The notes under the pieces: model-generated
Databases searched by the model: none
The model's input: the letters and a program-made list of their open reading frames with translations, nothing else
Told to the model about the DNA's origin: nothing
Part shown: positions 1-8,271 of the stretch, in pieces
Position numbering within the stretch: the stretch's first letter is position 1
Layout of the letters: each line of letters starts with the position of its first letter
Translations under genes and position numbers: made by a program
DNA from: Chloroflexota bacterium
GTDB lineage: Bacteria > Chloroflexota > Anaerolineae > Anaerolineales > UBA4823
Length of the DNA: 64,000 bases
Direction of reading: 5' to 3'
Assembly: GCA_029265355.1 (NCBI GenBank)
Contig: JAJUJL010000001.1
Coordinates: 62,001 to 126,000 of the forward strand

Positions 1-1246
1 CACTCAAGGGCGGCGCCAAACGAATGACACTCTTGCCGCAACCCAATGTCAGCAAGCCCATGCGGAATGCGATGTCCACAACGTGATCGCGCAATTTCTC
101 CGCAGGCTCGCGTGTTCCTTGATCTTTGACGAATTCCACGCCGATCATCAAGCCTTTGCCACGCACATCACCGATGCTGGGATGGCGAGACTGAATATCC
201 TTGAGGGCGCTGAGCAGGTAAGCGCCCATGTTGGCTGCATTTTGCATGTAACCGTTCTCGATCAAATCGATGGTCGCCAACGCTGCCGCGCAAGCCAATG
301 GATTCCCGCCGTAAGTGTTGCCATGCGCGCCCTTCGGCCAATTCATGATGTGCTCACGGGCAAATGTTGCGCCCAGGGGAAAACCAGAAGCAATGCCTTT
401 CGCCGCGCAAACGATATCCGGCTCGACATCCCAATGCTCAATGGCCCACCATTTCCCGGTGCGTCCCATGCCCGACTGCACCTCATCAACAATCAATAAG
501 ATGCCATGGCGGTCACACAGCTCACGCAGAGCGGGGAAAAAGCCATCTGCCGGTATCACATAGCCGCCTTCACCCTGGATCGGTTCAACCAGTATGGCAG
601 CCACATTATCGGCTGGCAAGACATGTCCAAAAATTTGTTCTTCAATATAACGAACAACGGTTTGACCATAATCTTCATGCGCCTTTGGTAAGAGCACCGG
701 TCGATAAGGGTCCGGGAAAGGCACATGTACGACGCCGCTCATCAGGGGATAGAAATCGCGGTGATAGACAGGTTTACTGGCAGTGAACGCCACCGAGCCC
801 ATGGTGCGCCCGTGGAATGCCCCCAGAAAGCCGATGAATTCGGTGCGGCCGGTGTAGTGACGCGCCAGCTTAATGGCCGTTTCAACGGCTTCGGTTCCCG
901 AGTTGGTCATGAACGAGATGGCATTATCCATGAAAGGCGCAATGTCGTTGAGTTTCTCTCCCAGCTCGACCCATTTTTCATGATAGTAATCTGAAGAGAT
1001 GTGGATGAAGCGCTCTGCCTGCTCCTGAATGGCGCGCACAACCTGCGGGTGACTGTGACCGGTGGAGACCACCGCAATCCCAGCCGCAAAATCCAGGAAG
1101 CGATTCCCGTCTACATCCCACACTTCTGTGCCGCGACCGTGATCCATAACAAATGGATAACCGCGTGGGTATGAAGGCGAGATCACATCTTGATCGCGTT
1201 TAATGATTGCCTTCGCCTTAGGACCGGGGAGATTCATCATCGGCAT
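1..1246 (-). CDS. Class III (PLP) aminotransferase, acetylornithine/4-aminobutyrate type, 3' end cut by window
   Basis: Translating the minus strand gives an uninterrupted frame of 415 codons that runs off the window, so the C-terminus (perhaps 25-40 residues) is missing. It matches pyridoxal-phosphate fold-type I, class III aminotransferases: an early FLDFAAGIAV segment, the NSGTEAVETAIK phosphate-binding turn, GAFHGRT, the VDEVQSGMGRTG motif with the PLP-ring aspartate, and a Lys in the AAKGIASGFPLG region. The family moves an amino group from acetylornithine, GABA or a similar omega-amino acid to 2-oxoglutarate in the cytoplasm; the substrate cannot be set from sequence alone. ATG at 1246 is chosen because an AGGAG lies about 9 bases upstream; two further ATGs follow within four codons. 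The gene is divergent from tgt. Confidence 0.9.
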   Translation of the reverse strand, partial: MPMMNLPGPKAKAIIKRDQDVISPSYPRGYPFVMDHGRGTEVWDVDGNRFLDFAAGIAVVSTGHSHPQVVRAIQEQAERFIHISSDYYHEKWVELGEKLNDIAPFMDNAISFMTNSGTEAVETAIKLARHYTGRTEFIGFLGAFHGRTMGSVAFTASKPVYHRDFYPLMSGVVHVPFPDPYRPVLLPKAHEDYGQTVVRYIEEQIFGHVLPADNVAAILVEPIQGEGGYVIPADGFFPALRELCDRHGILLIVDEVQSGMGRTGKWWAIEHWDVEPDIVCAAKGIASGFPLGATFAREHIMNWPKGAHGNTYGGNPLACAAALATIDLIENGYMQNAANMGAYLLSALKDIQSRHPSIGDVRGKGLMIGVEFVKDQGTREPAEKLRDHVVDIAFRMGLLTLGCGKSVIRLAPPLS

Positions 1247-1405
1247 AAATTTCAACTCCTGAGCTATTTATCTAAAATCTATCCTGAGATAGAACCTTAG
1301 GGAAGTGGCGCGTGCAGCCGACCTCCCAACTCGACCTTCGGATAGAACCATGTGTGCTTATCCCCGCTGATCTTGGATAAGCCAAAGAATTATATCATTG
1401 CACAA

Positions 1406-1436
1406 TTGCCAGTAGTATGACAAACAAGGGTATAAT
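1406..1436 (+). promoter_or_regulatory. Putative sigma-70 promoter of tgt
   Basis: TTGCCA (1406-1411) and a perfect TATAAT (1431-1436) with a 19-base spacer, which is longer than ideal. If it is used, transcription starts near 1443, downstream of the ATG at 1417, which argues that translation of tgt begins further in. Confidence 0.45.
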
Positions 1437-1476
1437 CTGGGACTGCATTCCATCTGATAGGAAAACTGTCCACCGA

Positions 1477-2616
1477 TTGAGCCAAGACGCCTCCTTCAAG
1501 TTTGAGATTGTTGCTCGCCAGGGAAGAGCCAGGGCGGGTTGCTTCCACACCCCCCACGGCGCGCTTCTCACGCCAATCTTTGCGCCAGTTGGCACCCAGG
1601 CCACGGTGAAAGCCGTGACCCCAGCCCAATTGACCGACCTGGGCGCGCACCTGGTGCTTGCCAATACCTATCACCTGTACCTGAGACCCGGAGACGCATT
1701 GGTCGCTGAGATGGGTGGCTTACACCGCTTCATGGATTGGGAGAGACCCATCCTGACTGACTCCGGTGGTTACCAGGTCTTCTCCCTGGCAGGCACACGC
1801 AAAATTGATGATGAAGGCGTAACTTTCAAGAGCCATATCGATGGCTCCACCCATCGCTTCACCCCGGAAAAATCGATTGCCATCCAGGAGAATCTGGGCG
1901 CGGATATCATCATGGCATTCGATGAGTGCGCTCCACCCTACGACCGGGATTATAATGAGCGCGCTGTCGCCCGCACCCACGCCTGGCTCGAGCGTTGCGT
2001 GGCAGCCCACCAACGCACCGACCAGGCGTTGTTCGGTATTGTGCAGGGTGGCGTGTTTGCCGACCTGCGCCAGCGCTCGGCAGAGTTCGTCACTTCGCTG
2101 GACTTGCCCGGCAACGCCATTGGGGGATTGTCCGTCGGCGAAACAAAGGAAGAAATGCATCAGATGCTGGATGTGGTCGCTCCGCTGCTTCCCGAAGACC
2201 GCCCGCGCTACCTGATGGGAGTCGGCGCGCCGGAAGACCTGGTCAACGGCGTGCTGCGCGGCGTTGACATATTTGATTGCGTCTTGCCCACGCGCCTGGC
2301 GCGACACAATGCCGCCCTGACGCGTACCGGGCGGCTGAACCTGGTAAACGCCGGCTATGCGAATGACCCTGCGCCGATCGATAGCTCCTGCTCCTGTTAC
2401 ACCTGCCGCCGCTTCTCGCGCGCCTATCTTCGCCATCTCATCATCGCCCGTGAAATGCTGGCTGCGACCCTGCTCTCCATTCACAACCTGCACACGCTGG
2501 TGCAGCTCATGGCAGACCTGCGCAGCGCCATCCTCTCGGGCAGACTGGAACAATTTGCCGATGAATTCTTTGCCTCGCAACGAACCACATCCCAGGCTTT
2601 TGGCGCAGAGGCCTGA
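1477..2616 (+). CDS. tgt: tRNA-guanine transglycosylase (queuine tRNA-ribosyltransferase)
   Basis: Exchanges guanine-34 of GUN-anticodon tRNAs for preQ1 in queuosine synthesis. Visible family marks are the DSGGYQVFSL active-site segment, GGLSVGE, the FDCVLPTR loop with the nucleophilic Asp, and the C-terminal zinc site CSCYTC followed by a downstream His. The length (379 aa from the chosen start) is normal. The frame is open back to an ATG at 1417, but the family N-terminus begins at FKFEIVARQG and a TATAAT lies between the two starts, so TTG at 1477 is preferred although its ribosome-binding site is weak. It is followed after 21 bases by uppP, probably in one transcript. The start choice is inference; the function is firm. 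Confidence 0.95.
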   Translation: MSQDASFKFEIVARQGRARAGCFHTPHGALLTPIFAPVGTQATVKAVTPAQLTDLGAHLVLANTYHLYLRPGDALVAEMGGLHRFMDWERPILTDSGGYQVFSLAGTRKIDDEGVTFKSHIDGSTHRFTPEKSIAIQENLGADIIMAFDECAPPYDRDYNERAVARTHAWLERCVAAHQRTDQALFGIVQGGVFADLRQRSAEFVTSLDLPGNAIGGLSVGETKEEMHQMLDVVAPLLPEDRPRYLMGVGAPEDLVNGVLRGVDIFDCVLPTRLARHNAALTRTGRLNLVNAGYANDPAPIDSSCSCYTCRRFSRAYLRHLIIAREMLAATLLSIHNLHTLVQLMADLRSAILSGRLEQFADEFFASQRTTSQAFGAEA

Positions 2617-2637
2617 TCCCACTTCTGGATATCCCCA

Positions 2638-3462
2638 ATGACCATCTGGCAATCCGTTCTGCTGGGCATCATCCAAGGTCTGACCGAGTTTTTGCCCATC
2701 TCCAGTTCAGGGCACCTGGTCATCACACCCTTTCTCTTGGGCTGGGATTTGCCCGCCCCAGACGCGTTCGCTTTCGATGTGCTGGTGCAGGTCGCCACAT
2801 TGCTGGCAGTGTTTGCCTATTTCTGGAACGATTTTCGCTCCATTATCACCGGCTTATATCGTGGGTTATGGGAGCAGCCCCGCTTTCACAACTCTGCCGC
2901 ACGCCTGGGAATTCAAATCATTATCGCCAGCCTGCCTGCCGGTGTGATCGGTTTCCTTTTGAAAGATGTCGTGGAAAGCGCTTTTGATAGCCCCACTGCC
3001 ACTGGATTTTTCCTGCTCGTAACCGCGGGACTGCTCACTTACGCCGAGCGCGCCGGTCATCGCACTCGCAGCATGCAGCACATCACCTGGAAGGATGCCC
3101 TGCGGATCGGTTTTTTCCAGGCACTGGCTATCTTCCCAGGCATTTCCCGTTCCGGATCCACTATCGCTGGAGCCATGTCGGCCAATTTCGAGCGCCAATC
3201 TGCCGCGCGCTTCTCATTCTTGATGTCTGCGCCGATCATGCTGGCGGCAGGCGCTCTCACAACCCTGGACCTGCTCCAGATACCGAACCTGGCAGAGGTG
3301 TTGCCCACTTTTATCCCCGGATTTGTCGCTTCCGCGCTGGCGGGTTATTTATCCATCCGCTGGCTGTTATCTTTTCTGACGCGCCGCACCCTTTACCCTT
3401 TCGCCTTGTATTGCGCCCTGGTTGGCGCTCTGGTCGTCTTGCTCGGCGTTCTTAAGACCTGA
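2638..3462 (+). CDS. uppP: Undecaprenyl-diphosphate phosphatase (BacA/UppP)
   Basis: Integral membrane phosphatase of 274 aa that turns undecaprenyl diphosphate into the monophosphate carrier for cell-wall and polysaccharide synthesis; also linked to bacitracin resistance. Both catalytic signatures are present: EFLPISSSGH near residues 18-27 and PGISRSGST in the middle. About seven to eight hydrophobic segments fit the family. There is no clear Shine-Dalgarno sequence before ATG 2638, and the gene sits close behind tgt, so it may depend on tgt transcription. Confidence 0.96.
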   Translation: MTIWQSVLLGIIQGLTEFLPISSSGHLVITPFLLGWDLPAPDAFAFDVLVQVATLLAVFAYFWNDFRSIITGLYRGLWEQPRFHNSAARLGIQIIIASLPAGVIGFLLKDVVESAFDSPTATGFFLLVTAGLLTYAERAGHRTRSMQHITWKDALRIGFFQALAIFPGISRSGSTIAGAMSANFERQSAARFSFLMSAPIMLAAGALTTLDLLQIPNLAEVLPTFIPGFVASALAGYLSIRWLLSFLTRRTLYPFALYCALVGALVVLLGVLKT

Positions 3463-3481
3463 TCGATCTGCCCAGAGGCCG

Positions 3482-3844
3482 TTATGGTGAACGATCTTTC
3501 TTCCCCAATCCATAGGCACGCGTGACTGGCACAACGAACAGGAATCCGGTATGCCCCTCTTCCAGGTCGCCGATGATTTGTGTCGCCACTTCAACCATTC
3601 GATCCACAACTTCGTCGTCATCCACAACAGAGAGAAGCGTGCGGTGAGAAACTTCCTTGCCTTCGAATAAATCTCTCAAACTGGGGATCAACGGCAGGTC
3701 GTCTCTTAATCCCGCCCTGCGGTAGCGCCCCAAGCCAGAACTCTCCAGGATCGTCACACCAGAAACCCCTATCTGCTCCCAGGCCTCCAGGATGGCCGGG
3801 CAATCTTCCGGATCATCAACGATCAAAACAACCATGTGAGCCAT
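3482..3844 (-). CDS. PII-like signalling protein beside a CPA2 antiporter
   Basis: A 120-aa protein with the ferredoxin-like layout of the PII superfamily: a first strand (VVLIVDD), a helix, ILESSG before a variable T-loop-like stretch (about residues 38-65), then a second beta-alpha-beta unit ending in GFLFVVPVTRAYG. GGAGG lies just before ATG. It follows the CPA2 antiporter by about 40 bases in the same direction and converges on uppP. PII-like proteins encoded next to transporters usually bind a nucleotide and gate the partner, so regulation of the antiporter is the likely role. Assignment rests on pattern and context; ligand-binding residues cannot be confirmed by eye. Confidence 0.65.
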   Translation of the reverse strand: MAHMVVLIVDDPEDCPAILEAWEQIGVSGVTILESSGLGRYRRAGLRDDLPLIPSLRDLFEGKEVSHRTLLSVVDDDEVVDRMVEVATQIIGDLEEGHTGFLFVVPVTRAYGLGKKDRSP

Positions 3845-3884
3845 ATTTCCTCCACGAAAAGCATTCTCAGGCCGTCCAAACTCA

Positions 3885-5096
3885 TCACTCGCCAGCCAGC
3901 TCTGCAGGTTTACGCTGGCTGAACAGCAAGCGCAATGCAGGCGGTGTCAGCAGTGTCGTGACAATCACCACACCGACGACGGCGGAAAATGTTTCCTGGC
4001 GAATTAGACCTTGGAGTATCCCTACAGAAGCCACAATCAGACCCACCTCGCCGCGTGACATCATACCCGTACCAAGTTGAAGCGCTTCCAGTTTAGGGAA
4101 ACCCGCCAGGCGAGCGCCAAGCCCTGCCCCAAATACCTTTCCCACAATCGCTACAACCGCCATGACCAAGAACAATAGAGCAGTTTGAGAGGTCAGCTCA
4201 CGCGCGTTGGCTGATAGACCAACATTGACAAAGAAGATCGGCACGAATACTGCATAGGCCAGGGTAGTGATGCCTGACTCGATGCGCTCTTTGACTCGAC
4301 TGCGAGAAAACATCAACCCTGCCAGGAATGCCCCCGTAATTGCCGCCATGCTTCCGGCCACTTCAGCAAACCAGGCATACAACAGCGCAACAATGAATGC
4401 AAAAGCGATCAAGCTTTTGCTGATTGGCAAGCGGTCGACCACAGCGGAGGCTTTCGGCAGCAACCAGAAGCCCACCGCAATAGCCCCTGCTACATATAGC
4501 GCCATGCGGATGATAATCCAGACGATGCTGATCCATCCACGACCAGCGCCAGGATCTGAGAAGGCAATGAACATCGAGAGTCCCAACACCACCAACACAT
4601 CATCGAACACGGCTGCGCCCAGCAAGCTAACCCCGACACGGCTGCGCAGCACCTTCAGTTCCATCAATGTTTGGGCAGAGATGCTGACACTGGTGGCGGA
4701 TAAAATCAGGCCAATAAAAATTGCTGCTCCGATTTCCATTTTGAAGGCCATGCCGGTCATGGCGCCAAAAATCATTGGGAAAATCACGCCAAGTACACCA
4801 GCCAGTGCAGCTACTTTCCGGGATTTTGCCAGGTCATCCAGGTGGAGGCCCAAACCGGCGATAAACATCAACAGCAGCACCCCCACCTCTGCCAGGTGAG
4901 CAATGGTCTCTGCCAGATGCGAATCGGTGAAAACCGGCAGGTGAAACACATCCAGCGCTGATGGCCCTAAGAGGATACCCACAATCAGTTCACCTAAAAC
5001 GGAGGGTTGACCTAAACGGTAGCTAAGATATCCCCCAAGTTTGGCTGCCAGGATGATAATCACCAAAGCAATATCGAGTTGTAGAAATGGAGACAT
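3885..5096 (-). CDS. CPA2-family cation/proton antiporter (Kef/NapA type, membrane domain only)
   Basis: A 403-aa, almost wholly hydrophobic protein with about 12 membrane segments. It opens with LGGYLSYRLGQPSVLGELIVGILLGP, cut here only by position, which is the CPA2 N-terminal signature, and continues with the AEVGVLLLMFIAGL helix and a late MMSRGEVGLIVASVG segment. There is no TrkA-N (RCK) domain, unlike full KefB/C, so control may come from the PII-like protein encoded directly downstream. It likely exchanges Na+ or K+ for H+. The 163-base gap to mrpG upstream contains a GCAGCC/GGCTGC hairpin (5170-5190), so it may be a separate unit or read through from mrp. Confidence 0.88.
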   Translation of the reverse strand: MSPFLQLDIALVIIILAAKLGGYLSYRLGQPSVLGELIVGILLGPSALDVFHLPVFTDSHLAETIAHLAEVGVLLLMFIAGLGLHLDDLAKSRKVAALAGVLGVIFPMIFGAMTGMAFKMEIGAAIFIGLILSATSVSISAQTLMELKVLRSRVGVSLLGAAVFDDVLVVLGLSMFIAFSDPGAGRGWISIVWIIIRMALYVAGAIAVGFWLLPKASAVVDRLPISKSLIAFAFIVALLYAWFAEVAGSMAAITGAFLAGLMFSRSRVKERIESGITTLAYAVFVPIFFVNVGLSANARELTSQTALLFLVMAVVAIVGKVFGAGLGARLAGFPKLEALQLGTGMMSRGEVGLIVASVGILQGLIRQETFSAVVGVVIVTTLLTPPALRLLFSQRKPAELAGE

Positions 5097-5259
5097 TTAC
5101 CCTTTCCCAAGCAAAACGAAAGCCAGTGATCGATCCGAATCATAGCCTGGCGCAGTTAATCATCTTACTGCAGCCTTCACCAACGGCTGCATTATTCGAT
5201 CAATTCTACCATGCCCGTTGGGTCGACCTATTTGTTACTTATTCCCCCGAGCAATTGCA

Positions 5260-5601
5260 TCAACGATCAGATGCTTGGGCAAGGTCATCACGTATGGCGC
5301 TTTTCATGGGAATTCCAATGCGGTAAGCAGCAGCGCTGATGGCATGTGATGCCACCGGGCCAAAGATCATCAGCAAAACAATCAACACCAATCCCTTCCC
5401 GAACCCCAACAGCGATAAATCCACCGCCGCAAGCAGCAGCAGCACCACGCCAAAGACGCCAACTTTTCCAGTGGCATGCAAGCGCGTGTATACATCTGGT
5501 AATCGGAAATAGCCAAGTACGCCGACGATGGCAAAGAGCGTACCGATAATCACAGCCGCCAAAGCAATAATTTGTGTCACCAGGTCGATCATTTGCTCCA
5601 T
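5260..5601 (-). CDS. mrpG: Mrp antiporter subunit G
   Basis: Small membrane subunit (113 aa) of the multi-subunit Na+(K+)/H+ antiporter. It has three hydrophobic helices and the MrpG pattern GTLFAIVGVLGYFRLPDVYTRLHA, given as position about residues 17-40, followed by KVGVFGVVL. A TTG at 5616 keeps the frame open, but the ATG at 5601 has GGGAG about 8 bases upstream and begins at the usual family N-terminus. It is the last gene of the mrp run, 16 bases after mrpF. Confidence 0.92.
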   Translation of the reverse strand: MEQMIDLVTQIIALAAVIIGTLFAIVGVLGYFRLPDVYTRLHATGKVGVFGVVLLLLAAVDLSLLGFGKGLVLIVLLMIFGPVASHAISAAAYRIGIPMKSAIRDDLAQASDR

Positions 5602-5617
5602 GAAATTCACTCCCAAA

Positions 5618-5899
5618 TCAATACATCTGCTGATCGACGATGTATTTTGCCAGAGCCACTGTGCTGATGAAGCCTAGAGCAGCCATCACCAGACCAACAT
5701 CCAGGTAGATACTGTTGCGCAAGATCAGAGCAACCAGCACCAACGCACCCAGGATCAGTGTGCCGATCAAGTCAGCACCGATCAAGCGGTCAATCACATT
5801 TTCCCCCCGCCAAACCCGCCAAACGCACAGCGCAATCAAGGCGATGAAAACCGCCAGGGAGATTTGCAGGGCCATCGCTAAGATTTGTGTCATCATCAT
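5618..5899 (-). CDS. mrpF: Mrp antiporter subunit F
   Basis: 93-aa membrane subunit with three helices. The middle carries RVWRGENVIDRLIGADLIGT, typical of MrpF (R-G-x-x-x-x-D-R). Starts with three consecutive Met codons behind a GAGAG; the first was taken. Lies 12 bases after mrpE in the operon and is required with the other subunits for the assembled antiporter. Confidence 0.92.
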   Translation of the reverse strand: MMMTQILAMALQISLAVFIALIALCVWRVWRGENVIDRLIGADLIGTLILGALVLVALILRNSIYLDVGLVMAALGFISTVALAKYIVDQQMY

Positions 5900-5911
5900 G
5901 CTCTCTCGCAG

Positions 5912-6394
5912 CTATTCGACAATTTTTTCCAGCAGCTCGCGCCGCAAACGCTGCGCTTCCAGGATCACTTCTTGCCCATGAGTCGCGTCCAGGCAATGGG
6001 TGTACATCGTACCGTCTTCCCCGATCGCCACAACCATCTCGCCGGGTGTCACGGTCAGCGCGTGAGCGCTAAGCGCCTGGGCGAAATCGCTTTTACAATG
6101 GGTCGGAATCGCAATGATACCTGGGTTGATCGGCAGGGAGGGCGTCAGCACCACACGAGCAACCCCGACTCCACTCAAGATGATATCGCTCACCAGCAGC
6201 AGGATATAGCGCGCAAAGTACCAGGCGCGCCTGGGGAATGACTGCCAACTGACGCGCTCTTTACTGGGATGCACCAACCACGCCAGGCCAAAAGACAGCA
6301 AGACACCCACCAGCAAATTTCCCACGCTAAAATCGGCTGTCAATGCCAGGTAAAGAACGCTGATCAACAATAACCATCTCAAAGACACCATCAT
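5912..6394 (-). CDS. mrpE: Mrp antiporter subunit E
   Basis: 160-aa subunit with two N-terminal membrane helices and a soluble C-terminal part. Diagnostic segments are the SLPINPGIIAIPTHCKSD region and ALTVTPGEMVV, both common to MrpE/MnhE/PhaE proteins. AAGGAG precedes a double ATG. Follows mrpD by 14 bases. Confidence 0.93.
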   Translation of the reverse strand: MMVSLRWLLLISVLYLALTADFSVGNLLVGVLLSFGLAWLVHPSKERVSWQSFPRRAWYFARYILLLVSDIILSGVGVARVVLTPSLPINPGIIAIPTHCKSDFAQALSAHALTVTPGEMVVAIGEDGTMYTHCLDATHGQEVILEAQRLRRELLEKIVE

Positions 6395-6408
6395 TCAACT
6401 CCTTGAGT

Positions 6409-7908
6409 CTATCCCAGGCTCACAAGCACCCCCTGAATATACCCCTGAGCATCGCCCAGCCAGCTTGCCACTGCGCTTGCGAGCTGGAGCAGCGGCTCGC
6501 CCCACACCCCCAAGATCAGGCAAACCCCAATCAAAATACTTGGGGCAAGCAACGAATCGCCTGTTGGTTTTGGTTCGCTGCCCGGCGCCATGGGCTCCCA
6601 CCAGATTTTCTGAAAAGCTCGCCCGATATAGATTAAAGTAAACAGGCTTGCGAAACCAATGAGCGCCAAAGAAAAGTAAGCTTGCGCGTCAATACCGCTT
6701 TGAAAGAGGGTCATCTTGCTAATGAACCCATTCAGAGGCGGAATGCCGGCCAAGGCCAATCCCCCCAGGAGAAACAGCGCTCCGCCATAAGGCATACTTT
6801 TTCCTACCCCAACGACATTTTGAAATGCGGCGGATTTGACCGGCGCACGACTGGCGACAGCGCCCGCCAGCATCAGCAGAGCAGCTTTGATCAGACTGTG
6901 ATTGAAAACATACACGATTGCAGAAGCAAGCGCAAGCGGGGTACCCCAACCGATCGCCACCAGCATAAAGCCAACCTGCGCCAGTGTCGAGTAAGCCAAC
7001 ATACGCTTGGCATTGAAGGTGCCAATCGCTCCGAGTCCGCCAAAGACTACACCAATAACACCCAATATGATCAAAACAGTCCGCAGGATCTGCGCCTGCT
7101 CGACAAAAAGCAGCGTGGTCATCCGCAGAAAACCATAAACACCCAGTTTGACCACCACGGATGAGAGCAGCGCGCTGACCGCTGTCGGCGCTGCAGTATG
7201 AAAATCCGGCTGCCAAAAATGAAAGGGGATGATGGCGCTCTTGACCATGAAAAAGGCCAGTAAGAAAACCATCGCCACCGGCATGAGCGGCTGGTTCGGG
7301 TCGGCAGCGATGCGGGCCGACAGATCAGCCATGTTCAATGTTCCGTAGGCGACATACAGCAACCCCGAGGCAATCAGCAGGAATATCGAGGCGATGAGGC
7401 TGATATAGAAATATTTATATGCAGCCTCTACTCCATATTTATCATCTGATATGGCGGTCAACACTGTTCCTGAGACCACCAACAACTCAGCAAAAACAAA
7501 TAAGTTAAAAATATCGCCGGTTAAAAACGCGCCAGTCAGGCCTGTAGCCAGCGTCAAAAATAATGTGTAGAAAGCCGGAAAGCGCACACATTGGTCGCGG
7601 CTTCCCAGCGCATACAAAACACCCGCGCTGATAATCAGTTGGGACATCACCACCATAGTAGCCGAAAGCAAATCGGCCACGAAAGTGATACCAAAGGGAG
7701 CCTGCCAACCACCCAATTGGAAAACGATGGGGAAACCGTTATGCAAGACCTCCAACAGCAAGTAAACGCTGCTGGTCAGTGAGGCTGCCATAACCGTGAA
7801 GGCCAAATATCCACGCAGCCTGGGCATGTTGTACATCAGCAGGTTTAGGGCTGCGCCAAAAAGCGGCAAGAGTACAGGCAGGAGCACGATTTCAGCAGGC
7901 ATAAGCAT
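6409..7908 (-). CDS. mrpD: Mrp antiporter subunit D (NADH-quinone oxidoreductase ND4/NuoM-like)
   Basis: 499-aa proton-conducting membrane subunit homologous to complex I NuoM/N. It has about 14 helices and the Proton_antipo_M core: FVFAELLVVSGTVLTA with the conserved helix-5 Glu, the KSAIIPFHFWQPDFHTAAPTAVSALLS region with key Lys (given in part), and MLAYSTLAQVGFM. Start ATG overlaps the mrpC stop in the form TGATG, a sign of coupled translation. Works with the MrpA part as one of two ion channels of the antiporter. Confidence 0.95.
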   Translation of the reverse strand: MLMPAEIVLLPVLLPLFGAALNLLMYNMPRLRGYLAFTVMAASLTSSVYLLLEVLHNGFPIVFQLGGWQAPFGITFVADLLSATMVVMSQLIISAGVLYALGSRDQCVRFPAFYTLFLTLATGLTGAFLTGDIFNLFVFAELLVVSGTVLTAISDDKYGVEAAYKYFYISLIASIFLLIASGLLYVAYGTLNMADLSARIAADPNQPLMPVAMVFLLAFFMVKSAIIPFHFWQPDFHTAAPTAVSALLSSVVVKLGVYGFLRMTTLLFVEQAQILRTVLIILGVIGVVFGGLGAIGTFNAKRMLAYSTLAQVGFMLVAIGWGTPLALASAIVYVFNHSLIKAALLMLAGAVASRAPVKSAAFQNVVGVGKSMPYGGALFLLGGLALAGIPPLNGFISKMTLFQSGIDAQAYFSLALIGFASLFTLIYIGRAFQKIWWEPMAPGSEPKPTGDSLLAPSILIGVCLILGVWGEPLLQLASAVASWLGDAQGYIQGVLVSLG

Positions 7909-8243
7909 CAGTAGCGCAGTTTCTTGATTTTATCAGCGTCGCTGATTTTGTAACGGACCGACAGGATGTACACCAAGGAGAGCACCAGAGCCAAGCCTCC
8001 CATGCTGATCACAATAGCCGTCAGGATCAAGGCCTGCGGCAGGGCGTCACTGGCGGTCAGGCTCGACCCATTCACATACGCAGCGACCACACCCTGATAA
8101 GCTCCCGATGACAGGAGAAAGAGGTTCACTGCATTGGACAGGATAAACAACCCGATTACCGAACGGATCACATTCCGTCTTAAGACCTGGAAAATTCCGA
8201 TGGCAAACATGGCTCCCACTGCGATTGAAAACAACAAATCCAT
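7908..8243 (-). CDS. mrpC: Mrp antiporter subunit C (NuoK-like)
   Basis: 111-aa NuoK-like subunit with three helices; RSVIGLFILSNAVNLF and DALPQALILTAIVI are the family signatures, including the conserved buried Glu-free LTAIVI helix. The frame is open to 8396, but the ATG at 8243 has an excellent AAGGAGGT 7 bases upstream and gives the standard length; the upstream extension overlaps mrpAB and is charged, unlike the family. Start overlaps nothing upstream; end overlaps mrpD. Confidence 0.95.
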   Translation of the reverse strand: MDLLFSIAVGAMFAIGIFQVLRRNVIRSVIGLFILSNAVNLFLLSSGAYQGVVAAYVNGSSLTASDALPQALILTAIVISMGGLALVLSLVYILSVRYKISDADKIKKLRY

Positions 8244-8271
8244 TGATTGACCTCCTTCTGCCGACCCAGGC

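Noticed and set aside
1417-1476. Longer N-terminus of Tgt from ATG 1417
   Set aside because: The extra 20 residues do not belong to the family and a TATAAT lies within them.
1720-2676. 318-codon open frame antisense to tgt
   Set aside because: Lies opposite a firmly identified gene; arises from GC-rich codon use; no family resemblance or ribosome-binding site.
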